Part shown: positions 52,367 through 63,140 of the stretch, piece by piece
Numbering within the stretch: position 1 is the stretch's first letter
How the letters are laid out: every line of letters starts with the position of its first letter
Origin: an uncultured bacterium
Lineage (GTDB): Bacteria; Elusimicrobiota; Elusimicrobia; Elusimicrobiales; Elusimicrobiaceae
Assembly: GCA_949291545.1 (NCBI GenBank)
Contig: CASEWB010000006.1
Coordinates: 372,001-436,000 of the forward strand
Reading direction: 5' to 3'
Length of the DNA stretch: 64,000 bases
Program-made: the position numbers and the translations under genes
Notes under the pieces: model-generated
The model's database searches: none
What the model saw: the letters and a program-made list of their open reading frames with translations, nothing else
What the model was told of the DNA's origin: nothing

Positions 52367-52396
52367 ATTATACCAACTTATTCGAAAACGTGTCAA
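52367..52396 (-). promoter_or_regulatory. Consensus promoter of infC-rpmI-rplT
   Basis: TTGACA (52396-52391), an 18-base spacer, and TATAAT (52372-52367) on the minus strand. The -35 overlaps the stop codon of the upstream lipoprotein gene. Confidence 0.85.
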
Positions 52397-52818
52397 TTCT
52401 CCTGCGGGTTGGGTGCCGTATACAGCAAGCGGCCTTGGTGCCAGCATTCCCACCCTTGCGGCAGGCGTTTTAGCAGCCAGGCTTGTTGGCTGTCGGCCCA
52501 GTACGGGCCGTCCGGCGTAAACGCGCGCGTCAAAAGCGGCGGGCGGGTTTTAACAGGCACAAACAATTCGGCTTGTGTGCCGTCCTTGGAAAGTACCACA
52601 TACGCGGCCCCGGTTTCGCGCGCGGCGTCCGCCGGGTCCAGCCGAATGCCCTCTTCCCACACGCGCACGCAGGAGGCTTGCGCTTCGCTCCAAGTGTATC
52701 CGGCCGACGCAATGCAGCCGTGCGCGTCGCGGTCGGCACCGACCAAATGTTGTTCGGGCGCAGAAGAACAAGCCCCTAGCAAAAGCCCTGCCAACGAACA
52801 AATTAAAATTTTCTTCAT
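52393..52818 (-). CDS. Small lipoprotein with a GCIASAGYTWSEAQASC motif
   Basis: A 141-residue lipoprotein: signal MKKILICSLAGLLLGAC, lipobox Cys at 17. The mature part has DAHGCIASAGYTWSEAQASCVRVWEEGIRL, a conserved-looking two-Cys segment I associate with small envelope proteins of unknown role, then a beta-rich stretch (AAYVVLSKDGTQAELFVPV, PYWADSQQAWLLKRLPQGWECWHQGRLLY). The open frame extends far upstream, but that part overlaps the next gene's region and is not protein-like. No terminator separates it from the infC promoter. Confidence 0.78.
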   Translation of the reverse strand: MKKILICSLAGLLLGACSSAPEQHLVGADRDAHGCIASAGYTWSEAQASCVRVWEEGIRLDPADAARETGAAYVVLSKDGTQAELFVPVKTRPPLLTRAFTPDGPYWADSQQAWLLKRLPQGWECWHQGRLLYTAPNPQEN

Positions 52819-52869
52819 ACGGGTATTATATGTTTTTTTCGCTTCTCTGCCTAGCAAACACACCCATAA

Positions 52870-52893
52870 AAAGCCCCGCCGAAGCGGGGCTTT
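52870..52893 (-). terminator. Terminator after the DUF2807 gene
   Basis: AAAGCCCCGC (52870-52879), loop CGAA, GCGGGGCTTT (52884-52893). Confidence 0.8.
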
Positions 52894-52897
52894 AAAA

Positions 52898-53722
52898 TTA
52901 GTCGTCGTAGTCGTGGTCGTCATCGCGGTCGCGGCGGATTTTTTTGGGGTTTCCTTCCCGTTCAATCTCGGTCGGATAGCCCTTGTATATAATTTTTCCG
53001 CGTCCCTCCGCTTTGGCAACCAGGCGGTAAGTTGCATAGGCTTTAATATCACCGGAAGAAAAAAGATTGGCGGCCACAACCTCGGCACGCAAATCTTCGG
53101 CGTCCAGCGTACGAGACCCACCATTAACAAGCAACACGTCCTGCGTTTTGCCCGACAGGTCTATTTCGGCACGATCGTTCTGGGTTGCCTCTACCCTTTG
53201 CACCTGCATATGGTTTAATTCCACCTCTGCACGGTCCGAGGCGGTAACGTGTACCAAAGACGAAGATTGAAGATGGTCTATGGAAACGTCCGCATTTTGC
53301 TTGGCTACTATGGCAAAAACTTCCACATTTGTATGCAAGGGGCCAATCACTTCAAATTCGCCGTTTTGGTCCACGGTTACCGCCGCCAATTCCGGCGCGC
53401 TGACCGCCACTCTCAAATTCCGTTCGCCGCGCACCCGAATCGGCTGGGTGTATTCCACCACCAACACGCCGTTTTCCACATATACGTTGGACAAGCGGAC
53501 CAGGTTTTCCGGCCCGCTTACGGTCACCGCCACATTCGGCCGCTGCATAAAATCCACTTCAATATCCCCGCGGACTTCCACCGCTTTAAATGCGCCTAAT
53601 TCCTGCACCGCGCGGGACATATACCGCCCCTGACCGGAGACGGTTTTTACTTTTTGGGCAGCCGCAGGCAGCGCCAAAAGTAGGGCCAGCACGCCCGTTA
53701 AGATTGCTTTCTTGTGGTTCAT
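52898..53722 (-). CDS. Exported DUF2807 (GIN-domain) beta-helix protein
   Basis: A 274-residue protein with a signal peptide (cleavage after LPAAAQ). The DUF2807 pattern follows: LGAFKAVEVRGDIEVDFMQRPNVAVTVSGPENLVRLSNVYVENGVLVVEY, then repeated strands (VTVDQNGEFEVIG, VFAIVAKQNADVSIDHL, VHVTASDRAEVELN, VEATQNDRAEIDLSG, LVNGGSRTLDAEDLRAEVVAANLFSSGDIKAY). These would stack as a right-handed beta helix. The tail RDRDDDHDYDD is an unusual Asp/His-rich end that might bind metal ions. Probably periplasmic or surface. Confidence 0.85.
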   Translation of the reverse strand: MNHKKAILTGVLALLLALPAAAQKVKTVSGQGRYMSRAVQELGAFKAVEVRGDIEVDFMQRPNVAVTVSGPENLVRLSNVYVENGVLVVEYTQPIRVRGERNLRVAVSAPELAAVTVDQNGEFEVIGPLHTNVEVFAIVAKQNADVSIDHLQSSSLVHVTASDRAEVELNHMQVQRVEATQNDRAEIDLSGKTQDVLLVNGGSRTLDAEDLRAEVVAANLFSSGDIKAYATYRLVAKAEGRGKIIYKGYPTEIEREGNPKKIRRDRDDDHDYDD

Positions 53723-53894
53723 ATTTTCTCCCTTTGTTTAAATTTAGCAATATATAGTACCACAAAAAGCAAACAAAAACCAGTATAAAAAACCATTAGC
53801 CATTCTGCCTGCCAGCCAGTCCTGCAAGACGAAAGGAAATTTGCTAAAATCTATATGGATTTTAGGACAATTTTTACGTTTTAAGGTGGCAATT

Positions 53895-56302
<2,408 letters not shown>

Positions 56303-56315
56303 ACTATGCTGCAAT

Positions 56316-56350
56316 AAAAAAGCGGAGAGGAAAAACCTCTCCGCTTTTTT
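56316..56350. terminator. Bidirectional terminator between ligA and the TPR gene
   Basis: A perfect 15-bp stem at 56316-56330 with 56336-56350 (core GCGGAGAGG/CCTCTCCGC), loop AAAAA, A6 and T6 on the sides. Confidence 0.92.
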
Positions 56351-56363
56351 ATAGTTTGTTTAG

Positions 56364-57716
56364 CTATTCTAATAAATCCCCATCTTCCAAACAGATTGTG
56401 TATCCATAAAAAGCATAGCTTTCCACCAACGAGTTGGAAGGAACTTTGATATTTGGGTTGCGTTTGGCGCGCGACGCCATCAGATAATAATAGGGCACGC
56501 CTTTTTTGGGGTCCGCCGTTTGGCGGGCCAGCACAAAATAGCGGCGGTCGTTTTTAGTTACATTCAAAACATATACGCCCAATTTGGTAACCAACGTGTT
56601 TTCGGAACATTTGGTTTGGTTTTGAATCATTTTAAAATCCGAACGTGAAATTTCCACATACCCTGCATTTTTCAGTTGCTGTATGCGGGACGCTACCTGC
56701 GCCAAAAAAGCCTGAGAAGGCGGGACGTCTTCGTTAGGCAACAAGAACGCTTTGCGCCCCTGCAAGGCTTCGGTATAGACGTAAAAACCGCTGTCGGTGA
56801 GGGTGCTTTGCGGGGTAAAGATTTTTTCGCCTTTCATATTGCGCAAATAAAACACGTCTTTTATCGGAACCCCCAGTTTTTGAAACACGGCAATGGCGTC
56901 CTGTCCGATGCTTTTGTTTAAGGCGTTGTATCCGTCCAACGTCAGCATATCGCGGGCAAAGTCCGTGTCTTTGTTAAGGGTTACTACATATTCTTGCGGT
57001 ACGCGCGGATATTTGTTTTTTAAATAGTCCAACCCGCCTCGTTGTTCGGCCTGGTGAATTTTGGCAAACAGGGTGCGATTTTCGTCCGTCAATTCTGTGG
57101 CATTGGGTTCTACCGCGTAGCGTTGTTTAAGCGCCGTCAGGATTTCGTCGTCGGTCAGATAATCCGGTTCCAAATTAATTAAGCGCTTGCGCGCAATCAG
57201 GTTAAGCGGCTCCACCGCCAACGCCGAACGGTAATATTCTGCCGCGCCTTGCTTATCCCCTTGGTATTCCGTTATCACGCCTTTGCCCACCAAGGAGTTC
57301 ACATTTGCCGCGTTATATTCAAGCGATTTGGTGTACATCGTTAAGGCGGTATCATTTTGCTGGCGTTTAAGGGCAATATCCCCCAGCATGGAATAGGTGT
57401 ACGACCAATACGGGGAGGTGCGCTTCATTTGGCGAAGCGCCGCATTAAAATGTTTTTCCGCCCCGTCTAAATCGTCCTGCGTTAAAAGCACGCCCGCCAA
57501 GGACAGGCGCGCGTCCACGTTGTTGGGGTCTAATTTTAGGCAGCGGGTAAAAGTATCCTGCGCCTGCAAATACGACTTTGCCGCAAAAGCTTTTTTTCCG
57601 CTTTCCAAGCACGAAGCCACCGTCTGCTTGCCGCCGGCCGCCCACACGGGGGCCGCGCACAGACAGGCGGTCAGTACCACTAAAACACGATTAGAAGAAA
57701 GTTTTAAGTAGCGCAT
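56364..57716 (-). CDS. Exported TPR-repeat protein
   Basis: A 450-residue protein with a signal peptide (cleavage after APVWAA, about residue 26). TPR units follow: CLESGKKAFAAKSYLQAQDTFTRCLKLDPNNVDARLSLAGVLLTQDDLDGAEKHFNAAL..., then NDTALTMYTKSLEYNAANVNSLVGKGVITEYQGDKQGAAEYYRSALAVEPLN. The C-terminal half (about 210-450) has no known fold and includes a CSENTL Cys and a terminal FYGYTICLEDGDLLE. It overlaps the synthase gene by 26 bases and is the last gene of a four-gene operon. Confidence 0.82.
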   Translation of the reverse strand: MRYLKLSSNRVLVVLTACLCAAPVWAAGGKQTVASCLESGKKAFAAKSYLQAQDTFTRCLKLDPNNVDARLSLAGVLLTQDDLDGAEKHFNAALRQMKRTSPYWSYTYSMLGDIALKRQQNDTALTMYTKSLEYNAANVNSLVGKGVITEYQGDKQGAAEYYRSALAVEPLNLIARKRLINLEPDYLTDDEILTALKQRYAVEPNATELTDENRTLFAKIHQAEQRGGLDYLKNKYPRVPQEYVVTLNKDTDFARDMLTLDGYNALNKSIGQDAIAVFQKLGVPIKDVFYLRNMKGEKIFTPQSTLTDSGFYVYTEALQGRKAFLLPNEDVPPSQAFLAQVASRIQQLKNAGYVEISRSDFKMIQNQTKCSENTLVTKLGVYVLNVTKNDRRYFVLARQTADPKKGVPYYYLMASRAKRNPNIKVPSNSLVESYAFYGYTICLEDGDLLE

Positions 57717-58509
57717 AAAAAATACAGTTTAGTTTTTCGCCTTTGGTCAATTTGACGGGGCGTGTAAAAATAAAGCCTGTTTTTCTTATTTTAGCAAGAT
57801 TTTTTAAATATACATACCCCATCACCCGACAGGGAATCATTTTAAGACGAGCAAACCCCCGCATACAGGCAAACGCGCGGGCATACTCCTCCTGTGTGCG
57901 GGCGGCCATTTCTTTTAAGGCCGCCGCCAAAACACGAGGGTTGCGGTTTTGCAATACGTCCTGCCGGGAAAGCCCAAAACGGGTGAGCAAATCGTCCGGC
58001 AAGTACACGCGGCCCAAGCGGGCGTCGTCGGGAACGTCCCGAATGATGTTCGTTAGCTGTACGGCCGTCCCTTGATGGAGCGCCAATGCGCCCGCCGCCG
58101 GGCCCTGCAGGCCTAAAATGTCCAGCGTGGCCAGCCCAACCGCCACCGCCACCCGGTAAATGTACCAATCCAGCTCGGCTTGCGTCGGATAGCAACGCCC
58201 TTCCAAATCGGCCTGCATTCCTTCTATCAATAAAAGAAACCGGTCTTGCGGAATAGAAAAAGCCTGCACGTCCTGCGCCAAACGGCGCCCCAAATCGGTT
58301 TGCGGGGTTCCGCGGTACACCCGGGCGATTTCTTCTTTCCACTGGGCCAGCTGCGCGGCAGGGGCAGGAATGTTGGGCTCGTCGGCAATATCGTCCATCA
58401 GGCGGCAAAATTCATAGTAATTGGCCAACGCTTCGCGGCGGCGTTTGCCTAAAAAGAAAAACGCCGGCCCGAAACTGGATTTTTTATACGACTGCTGGTT
58501 AGCCGACAT
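57691..58509 (-). CDS. Squalene/phytoene synthase-family protein
   Basis: A 272-residue head-to-head prenyl synthase family member. The first Asp-rich motif is D39-D40-I-A-D43 (CRLMDDIADE) and the second is D158-VP-DD162 (NIIRDVPDDARLGRVYLP), both intact; YIYRVAVAVG and the LPxD-L region also fit. Enzymes of this family join two farnesyl- or geranylgeranyl-diphosphates to squalene, hydroxysqualene or phytoene. No desaturase, cyclase or hpn gene is near, so the product is unknown. The start overlaps coaW by 11 bases. Confidence 0.85.
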   Translation of the reverse strand: MSANQQSYKKSSFGPAFFFLGKRRREALANYYEFCRLMDDIADEPNIPAPAAQLAQWKEEIARVYRGTPQTDLGRRLAQDVQAFSIPQDRFLLLIEGMQADLEGRCYPTQAELDWYIYRVAVAVGLATLDILGLQGPAAGALALHQGTAVQLTNIIRDVPDDARLGRVYLPDDLLTRFGLSRQDVLQNRNPRVLAAALKEMAARTQEEYARAFACMRGFARLKMIPCRVMGYVYLKNLAKIRKTGFIFTRPVKLTKGEKLNCIFYALLKTFF

Positions 58510-59344
58510 TTAACTTTCCGTGCTTATACAAATACGAAAGCGCCGCCCCCGTGGCCGTGGCGTAAATAGCATTGGGCGGAATAATAAAATTGACGCCGTG
58601 CATTTTATGCAACGCCTGAAAGACGCGCTTAGCAAACGGCACTTGTGTAAGCGTGCCCGTCAGCACCACGTCTTTTACCGCGTCATTGCGGCAGGCAAAA
58701 ACCGCCATCATGCCAATGGTTTGAAACACCATATTCAATACGCCTACCGTTAAATCCTGCGGGGAAACACCGTCTTCCATTTTGCCAAAGTTGGAAGCGG
58801 TGGTATCCGGAGTCAGGGTAGAAATCACCCCTTTGCTGATATCGCAAATGTTTAAATCCACCCGGTCCAGCTGGCCGCCTTCGGCCATTTCCGCAATGGT
58901 CTTAAAGGACGTAGCGCCGCATAATTTTTCGCACAGGCCCAGCACCGTTCCACCGCCCACGCCGGACCCGCCAATATGGCGAATGCCGTCTTTGCCGGCG
59001 CGCACAAAAGCCGTGCCGGTACCCATACTGACAATCAGCCCTTCTTTCTTGCCCGAAAGGGCCAACCCGCCCGAACCGATGGCTTCAAATTCGTCCACCG
59101 AGGAAGTAGGAATGCCGTAAATATCCTTTTTAAACAAAGACGACCCCACCCCGGTTAAAATAATTTGCGCCACGTCCGAAAGGGCCAGGCCGTTTTCATT
59201 AATAAATTTGCCCAGCGCGCCGTAGGCGCTTGTCAACGGGTCGGCAGCTTCCACTTTAAGCATAGAAACGAGCTTTCCCCCGTCTGTATACCCCACAATT
59301 TTAGTGGTGGAACCGCCAACGTCTATCCCTATTACGACGCTCAT
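58499..59344 (-). CDS. coaW: Type II pantothenate kinase
   Basis: ASKHA-fold kinase (281 aa) for the first step of CoA synthesis. It has VIGIDVGGSTTKIVGY (phosphate 1), DEFEAIGSGGLALSGKK, VSMGTGTAFVRAG and HIGGSGVGGGTVLGL, which is the type II (Staphylococcus/eukaryote-like) signature, not type I or III. Bacterial type II kinases are often insensitive to CoA feedback. It overlaps the M3 peptidase gene by 4 bases and the synthase gene by 11. Confidence 0.9.
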   Translation of the reverse strand: MSVVIGIDVGGSTTKIVGYTDGGKLVSMLKVEAADPLTSAYGALGKFINENGLALSDVAQIILTGVGSSLFKKDIYGIPTSSVDEFEAIGSGGLALSGKKEGLIVSMGTGTAFVRAGKDGIRHIGGSGVGGGTVLGLCEKLCGATSFKTIAEMAEGGQLDRVDLNICDISKGVISTLTPDTTASNFGKMEDGVSPQDLTVGVLNMVFQTIGMMAVFACRNDAVKDVVLTGTLTQVPFAKRVFQALHKMHGVNFIIPPNAIYATATGAALSYLYKHGKLNVG

Positions 59345-61389
59345 AAATCCTCCTGGCCAAGCCCGATGGACTGCAAGAACGGGGCGATATCGGCCGGGCG
59401 GCCCAAAAAGTTTTCCACCATTTTTTCTTCGTCCAGCGTACCGCCTTTTTCCAAAATTTCGCGGCGGAATTTTAGGCCCGTTTCGGGGTTAAAAATACCG
59501 TTCTTTTTGAATTCGCCAAAGAAATCTTCCGCAATTACTTCCGACCATAAATAGCCGTAATACCCTGCGTCATATCCGCCCATAATGTGCCCGAAAGACG
59601 CCTGCGGAATAGTGCCTTTGGTAAGCGGCAAACCGCGGATTTTTTTGGTTAAATCGAAATACAGTTTGGTAGAGTCCGGCGTTGTTTTGGCGGTGTGGAG
59701 CGTCATATCGTATTGGGCAAAAAAATCCTGCCGCAAATAAGTTCCGCCCGCACCAAAGTTTTTGGCTGCAACCATACGGTTAATCAAATCGTCCGGCAAC
59801 GGTTCCCCCGTCTGATAGTGCTTGCTGATTTTTTTAAGCACTTGCGGGTCCCACGCCCAGCGTTCCAGCATTTGGCTGGGGGCTTCGACAAAATCCCAGC
59901 TGACGCTGGTACCCGAAAAAGCCGCGTATTTGGACTTGGTTAACGCATTATGCAAAACGTGCCCAAATTCGTGGAACAGGGTTTCCACTTCGCTGTGTTT
60001 GAGCAAAGAAGGCGTAGCGGCGGAAGGCTTGTTCATATTGGCTACGATGGCCACAAACGGGATTTGATAGGTGCCGTCTTTCTTTTCTTCCCCTTCTACT
60101 AAGCCAAAGCAGGCGGCGTGCTTGTATTTGCCTTCGCGGGGGTAAAGGTCCATATAAAAGTAAGCAATCAGTGCACCGCTTTGGCGGTCTTTGATTTTAA
60201 ACGCTTTTACGTCCGGGTGCCACACGGGAATATCCACCGGTTCAAACGCAATGCCAAAAACACCGCCGAATAAATCCAACATACCGTCAATCACTACTTG
60301 GGAAGGGAAATACTCTTTTATTTTTTCGCTGTCCAGTTCCAGATTTTCTTTGCGGTATTTGTTGCTCCAGTAGCCGCTTTCCCACGAATAAAGCGTGCGG
60401 CTTTTTTTGCCGGTTTTGCCGTTTTTATAGGCAATCATTTCTTTGTCTTCTTTTTGGGCAAGCGGTTTTAATTTTTTCTGCAAATTTTTCAAAAATTTCA
60501 TTACCGTTTCGGGGTTTTTAGCCATACGGTCTTCCAGCTTAAGCTGGGCGTGGTTTTCATACCCCAAAAGCTGGGCAATCTGCCGGCGCAAGGTAAGGGT
60601 TTTTTCCAAGAGTTCCACGTTTTCCTGCCCGCCGCGGCGGTTGTATTTAAATTCCAGGGCTTTGCGGGCGGCTTCGTCGTCGGCGTTTAGCATAAAGGGC
60701 ACATAGTCCGGGTAGGCCAGCGTAACGAGGTATTTGCCGTCGTCGGTTTTTTCCAATTTTTCAATATAATCGGGCCCCAAGCCTTTTAACTGTTCGGCCG
60801 TCACGGCAAGAGGGTCCTTATATTCTTGGATATTTTTATCAAATTTAATAATGTATTCCGCTTTTTCTTTATTTAAGGCTTTGAATGTTTCCAAGTCTTC
60901 GTCGTTTAATTCCATACCGCTGTTTTTAAAACCAATCAGCATTTCTTTAACGAGCTTGGCCTGCACGGGGTCCAGCTGGGGGTTCGTGTCGGTATATTCG
61001 CGGATGGCGCGGTATACGTCGCGCCGGGTGGCAACGTCCACCATATACTGGCTGATTTGCATTTGCAGGGCCAAAGCTGCATCACGGAAGTTTTTGTCCG
61101 TGGATACATAGGACAAGAACCCGCTCATACCTAACGCATTGCCGTAATCGTCAAACGCTCGTTCGTAGGCCATAATGGTATTGTCAAAGGTGCGCTGCTC
61201 TTTGGGGATAGCCACCAAAGCGTCCAGGTCTTTTTCCAGCTGCACGCGGGCGGCCGCTTCGGCCGGGGCCAATTCCTCCGCTTTGTAATCAAAATGCAAC
61301 ACACCGTTTTTAAACATATCTGCCATACAATACGCTCCCGTCGCGGTAAAAAGGATTGCCGTAACCAAAAGAAATTTTGTTTTTTTCAT
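59341..61389 (-). CDS. Exported M3-family metallopeptidase
   Basis: Zinc oligopeptidase (682 aa). The M3 motif HEFGHVLHNAL is present with the second ligand downstream. SYFYMDLYPREGKYKHAACFGL, SWDFVEAPSQMLERWAWDP and the C-terminal FGHIMGGYDAGYYGYLWSEVIAEDFF belong to the M3A (thimet/Dcp) class. An N-terminal signal peptide (cut near GAYC/MA, possibly a lipobox-like LFTATGAYC) puts it in the periplasm, unlike cytosolic OpdA. It probably digests peptides for uptake. Confidence 0.9.
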   Translation of the reverse strand: MKKTKFLLVTAILFTATGAYCMADMFKNGVLHFDYKAEELAPAEAAARVQLEKDLDALVAIPKEQRTFDNTIMAYERAFDDYGNALGMSGFLSYVSTDKNFRDAALALQMQISQYMVDVATRRDVYRAIREYTDTNPQLDPVQAKLVKEMLIGFKNSGMELNDEDLETFKALNKEKAEYIIKFDKNIQEYKDPLAVTAEQLKGLGPDYIEKLEKTDDGKYLVTLAYPDYVPFMLNADDEAARKALEFKYNRRGGQENVELLEKTLTLRRQIAQLLGYENHAQLKLEDRMAKNPETVMKFLKNLQKKLKPLAQKEDKEMIAYKNGKTGKKSRTLYSWESGYWSNKYRKENLELDSEKIKEYFPSQVVIDGMLDLFGGVFGIAFEPVDIPVWHPDVKAFKIKDRQSGALIAYFYMDLYPREGKYKHAACFGLVEGEEKKDGTYQIPFVAIVANMNKPSAATPSLLKHSEVETLFHEFGHVLHNALTKSKYAAFSGTSVSWDFVEAPSQMLERWAWDPQVLKKISKHYQTGEPLPDDLINRMVAAKNFGAGGTYLRQDFFAQYDMTLHTAKTTPDSTKLYFDLTKKIRGLPLTKGTIPQASFGHIMGGYDAGYYGYLWSEVIAEDFFGEFKKNGIFNPETGLKFRREILEKGGTLDEEKMVENFLGRPADIAPFLQSIGLGQEDL

Positions 61390-61497
61390 AGGAATATATT
61401 ACACTTTTATTGTATCGGTTTTTGGCCCTGCGGGGCAACCGATAGCGGTACTCGGATTGTAACAAGAAACAATAGGAACTTTCCTGTTGTTATTTGT

Positions 61498-61515
61498 TAT
61501 AATTTATATTATATT
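61498..61515 (+). promoter_or_regulatory. Promoter region of pdaD-speB
   Basis: TATAAT at 61498-61503. An alternative is TATATT at 61510-61515 with TTGTTA 17 bases upstream. A partly paired AACAA-AGGAA/TTCCT-TTGTT hairpin lies just before, at 61468-61491. Confidence 0.4.
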
Positions 61516-61548
61516 AATTCACATCAAGGAATTAGTGGAAAAATAAAA

Positions 61549-62103
61549 ATGTACGAAGCGTTTGTACCCAAAGAGATATTCCTTACCAAAGGAATCGGCA
61601 GACACAAAGAAAAACTGGCCAGCTTTGAAGAAGCGTTGAGAGACGCCAAAATCGCCAGCTTCAACTTGGTGCCTGTTTCCAGCATCTTCCCTCCCGGCTG
61701 CAAAACCGTGCCTGTTTCCAAAGGCTTGCAGGAATTGCGCCCGGGCCAAATTCTGCATTGCGTAATCAGCAGAAATACCAGCAACGAATACCGCCGCTTG
61801 ATTTCCGCTTCTGTGGGTCTGGCGATCCCGAAAGAAGGAAAGAAAACGCACGGGTACATTTCCGAGCACCATAGCTTCGGCGAAACCGACAAACAAGCCG
61901 GCGACTACGCGGAAGACTTGGCTGCTTTGATGCTCTCCACTACGTTGGGCATCGAGTTTGACAACAACACGACTTGGGACCAGAAAGAAGAAATCTGGAA
62001 AATGAGCGGCAAAATTGTCCGCACGACCAACATTACCCAGTCCGCCATCTGCGTGGAAGGTCTCTGGACCACGGTGGTAGCTGCGGCTGTGTTTGTTAAA
62101 TAA
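61549..62103 (+). CDS. pdaD: Pyruvoyl-dependent arginine decarboxylase
   Basis: A 184-residue self-processing enzyme: arginine to agmatine. The cleavage site VPVSSIFPPGC puts the Ser pair at residues 44-45; cutting between them would make the pyruvoyl group on the alpha chain. FxSEHHSFGETDKQAGDYAEDLAALML and CVEGLWTTVVAAAVF are typical. It is common in archaea and Chlamydiae and scattered in other bacteria. The start is at MYEAFVPKEIF; upstream in-frame codons are non-protein-like. The agmatinase follows after 14 bases. Confidence 0.93.
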   Translation: MYEAFVPKEIFLTKGIGRHKEKLASFEEALRDAKIASFNLVPVSSIFPPGCKTVPVSKGLQELRPGQILHCVISRNTSNEYRRLISASVGLAIPKEGKKTHGYISEHHSFGETDKQAGDYAEDLAALMLSTTLGIEFDNNTTWDQKEEIWKMSGKIVRTTNITQSAICVEGLWTTVVAAAVFVK

Positions 62104-62117
62104 ACTCCGGTACCATT

Positions 62118-63002
62118 GTGAGCGATAACGTACAAACTGATAAGTTTATGGGGCTAGAGAGCAAATACAGCTCTCTGCCCCTTTGTAAATTCGTGGTCGT
62201 GCCTGTGCCGTTTGAAAAAACGGTTTGCTACGGGCACGGTACCGCCAAAGGCCCCGCCGCCGTGATTGAAGCCTCCACCCAGATTGAGCTTTGGGACGAA
62301 GAAACCAAAACCGAAACCTGGGAGCTTGGCATCAACACCCAGCCTGCCGTCAACTGCAAAGGGTCCACCAACACGGTTTTTAAAAATATCGATAAAACCG
62401 TGCGTAACTTGATGCAGTACAAAGCCATTCCGTTTTACATTGGCGGTGAACACACCGTCACGCAGGCGTTGGCGCAGCCTTATATTGATAAATATAAAAA
62501 TTTGAGCATTCTGCACTTTGATGCTCACGCCGATTTGCGCGAAACCTTTGAAGGCACGCCCAAAAGCCACGCGTGCGCGCTGTACCCGGCTTCCCGCCAA
62601 GTACCGGTGGTGCAAGTGGGTATCCGCAGCGTAGCCAGCGAAGAAAAACAATACTGCAACGCGGGCAAAGTAACCACGTTTTTAATGCACGAAAACCGGG
62701 ATATCAAAAAATTGATCCCGCAAGTGCTTAAAAAACTGACGGATACCGTGTACATCACCATTGATGTGGACGGCTTTGATCCGGCGGTTATTCCCGCTAC
62801 GGGGACGCCGCAGCCTGGTGGATTTATGTGGTATGAAGCGCTGGATTTATTCCGCGAAGTCATTAAACATAAAAACATCGTGGCAGTGGACGTAGTGGAA
62901 GCTTGCCAACGCAAGGCCGATACCATTACGGAATTTAACGTTTCTAAGTTAATTTACCGGCTGATGGGTTATCTGGCGCTGAAAGACCAAAAGAAAAAAT
63001 AA
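62118..63002 (+). CDS. speB: Agmatinase (ureohydrolase family)
   Basis: Mn-dependent hydrolase (294 aa): agmatine to putrescine and urea. The metal ligands are in GGEHTVT, HFDAHADLR and DVDGFDPAVIP, all intact. The GTG at 62118 is the first possible start, and an ATG lies 30 bases in at MGLESKYS. Together with pdaD it makes a complete two-gene putrescine route. Confidence 0.93.
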   Translation: MSDNVQTDKFMGLESKYSSLPLCKFVVVPVPFEKTVCYGHGTAKGPAAVIEASTQIELWDEETKTETWELGINTQPAVNCKGSTNTVFKNIDKTVRNLMQYKAIPFYIGGEHTVTQALAQPYIDKYKNLSILHFDAHADLRETFEGTPKSHACALYPASRQVPVVQVGIRSVASEEKQYCNAGKVTTFLMHENRDIKKLIPQVLKKLTDTVYITIDVDGFDPAVIPATGTPQPGGFMWYEALDLFREVIKHKNIVAVDVVEACQRKADTITEFNVSKLIYRLMGYLALKDQKKK

Positions 63003-63009
63003 CTTTTCA

Positions 63010-63034
63010 CCCGCTCCTTAGGAGCGGGTTTTTT
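63010..63034 (+). terminator. Terminator after speB
   Basis: CCCGCTCC (63010-63017), loop TTA, GGAGCGGG (63021-63028), then TTTTTT. Confidence 0.92.
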
Positions 63035-63092
63035 GTAGCTTTCCGCCCACTAATTCCGCCGCTCCGGCTTCGTACCCGGGGCGGTTTTTCTA

Positions 63093-63119
63093 TAAAAACC
63101 CCGCCGTTTACAGGCGGGG
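63093..63119 (-). terminator. Terminator after the outer-membrane barrel gene
   Basis: CCCCGCC (63099-63105), 7-base loop, GGCGGGG (63113-63119). The minus strand continues TTTTTAT. Confidence 0.75.
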
Positions 63120-63140
63120 CATTGCAACCATAAAAGGCAA

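Noticed and set aside
52819-53130. Longer form of the GCIASAGYTWSE lipoprotein
   Set aside because: The upstream part runs through a terminator and into the DUF2807 gene. A good lipoprotein signal starts at 52818.
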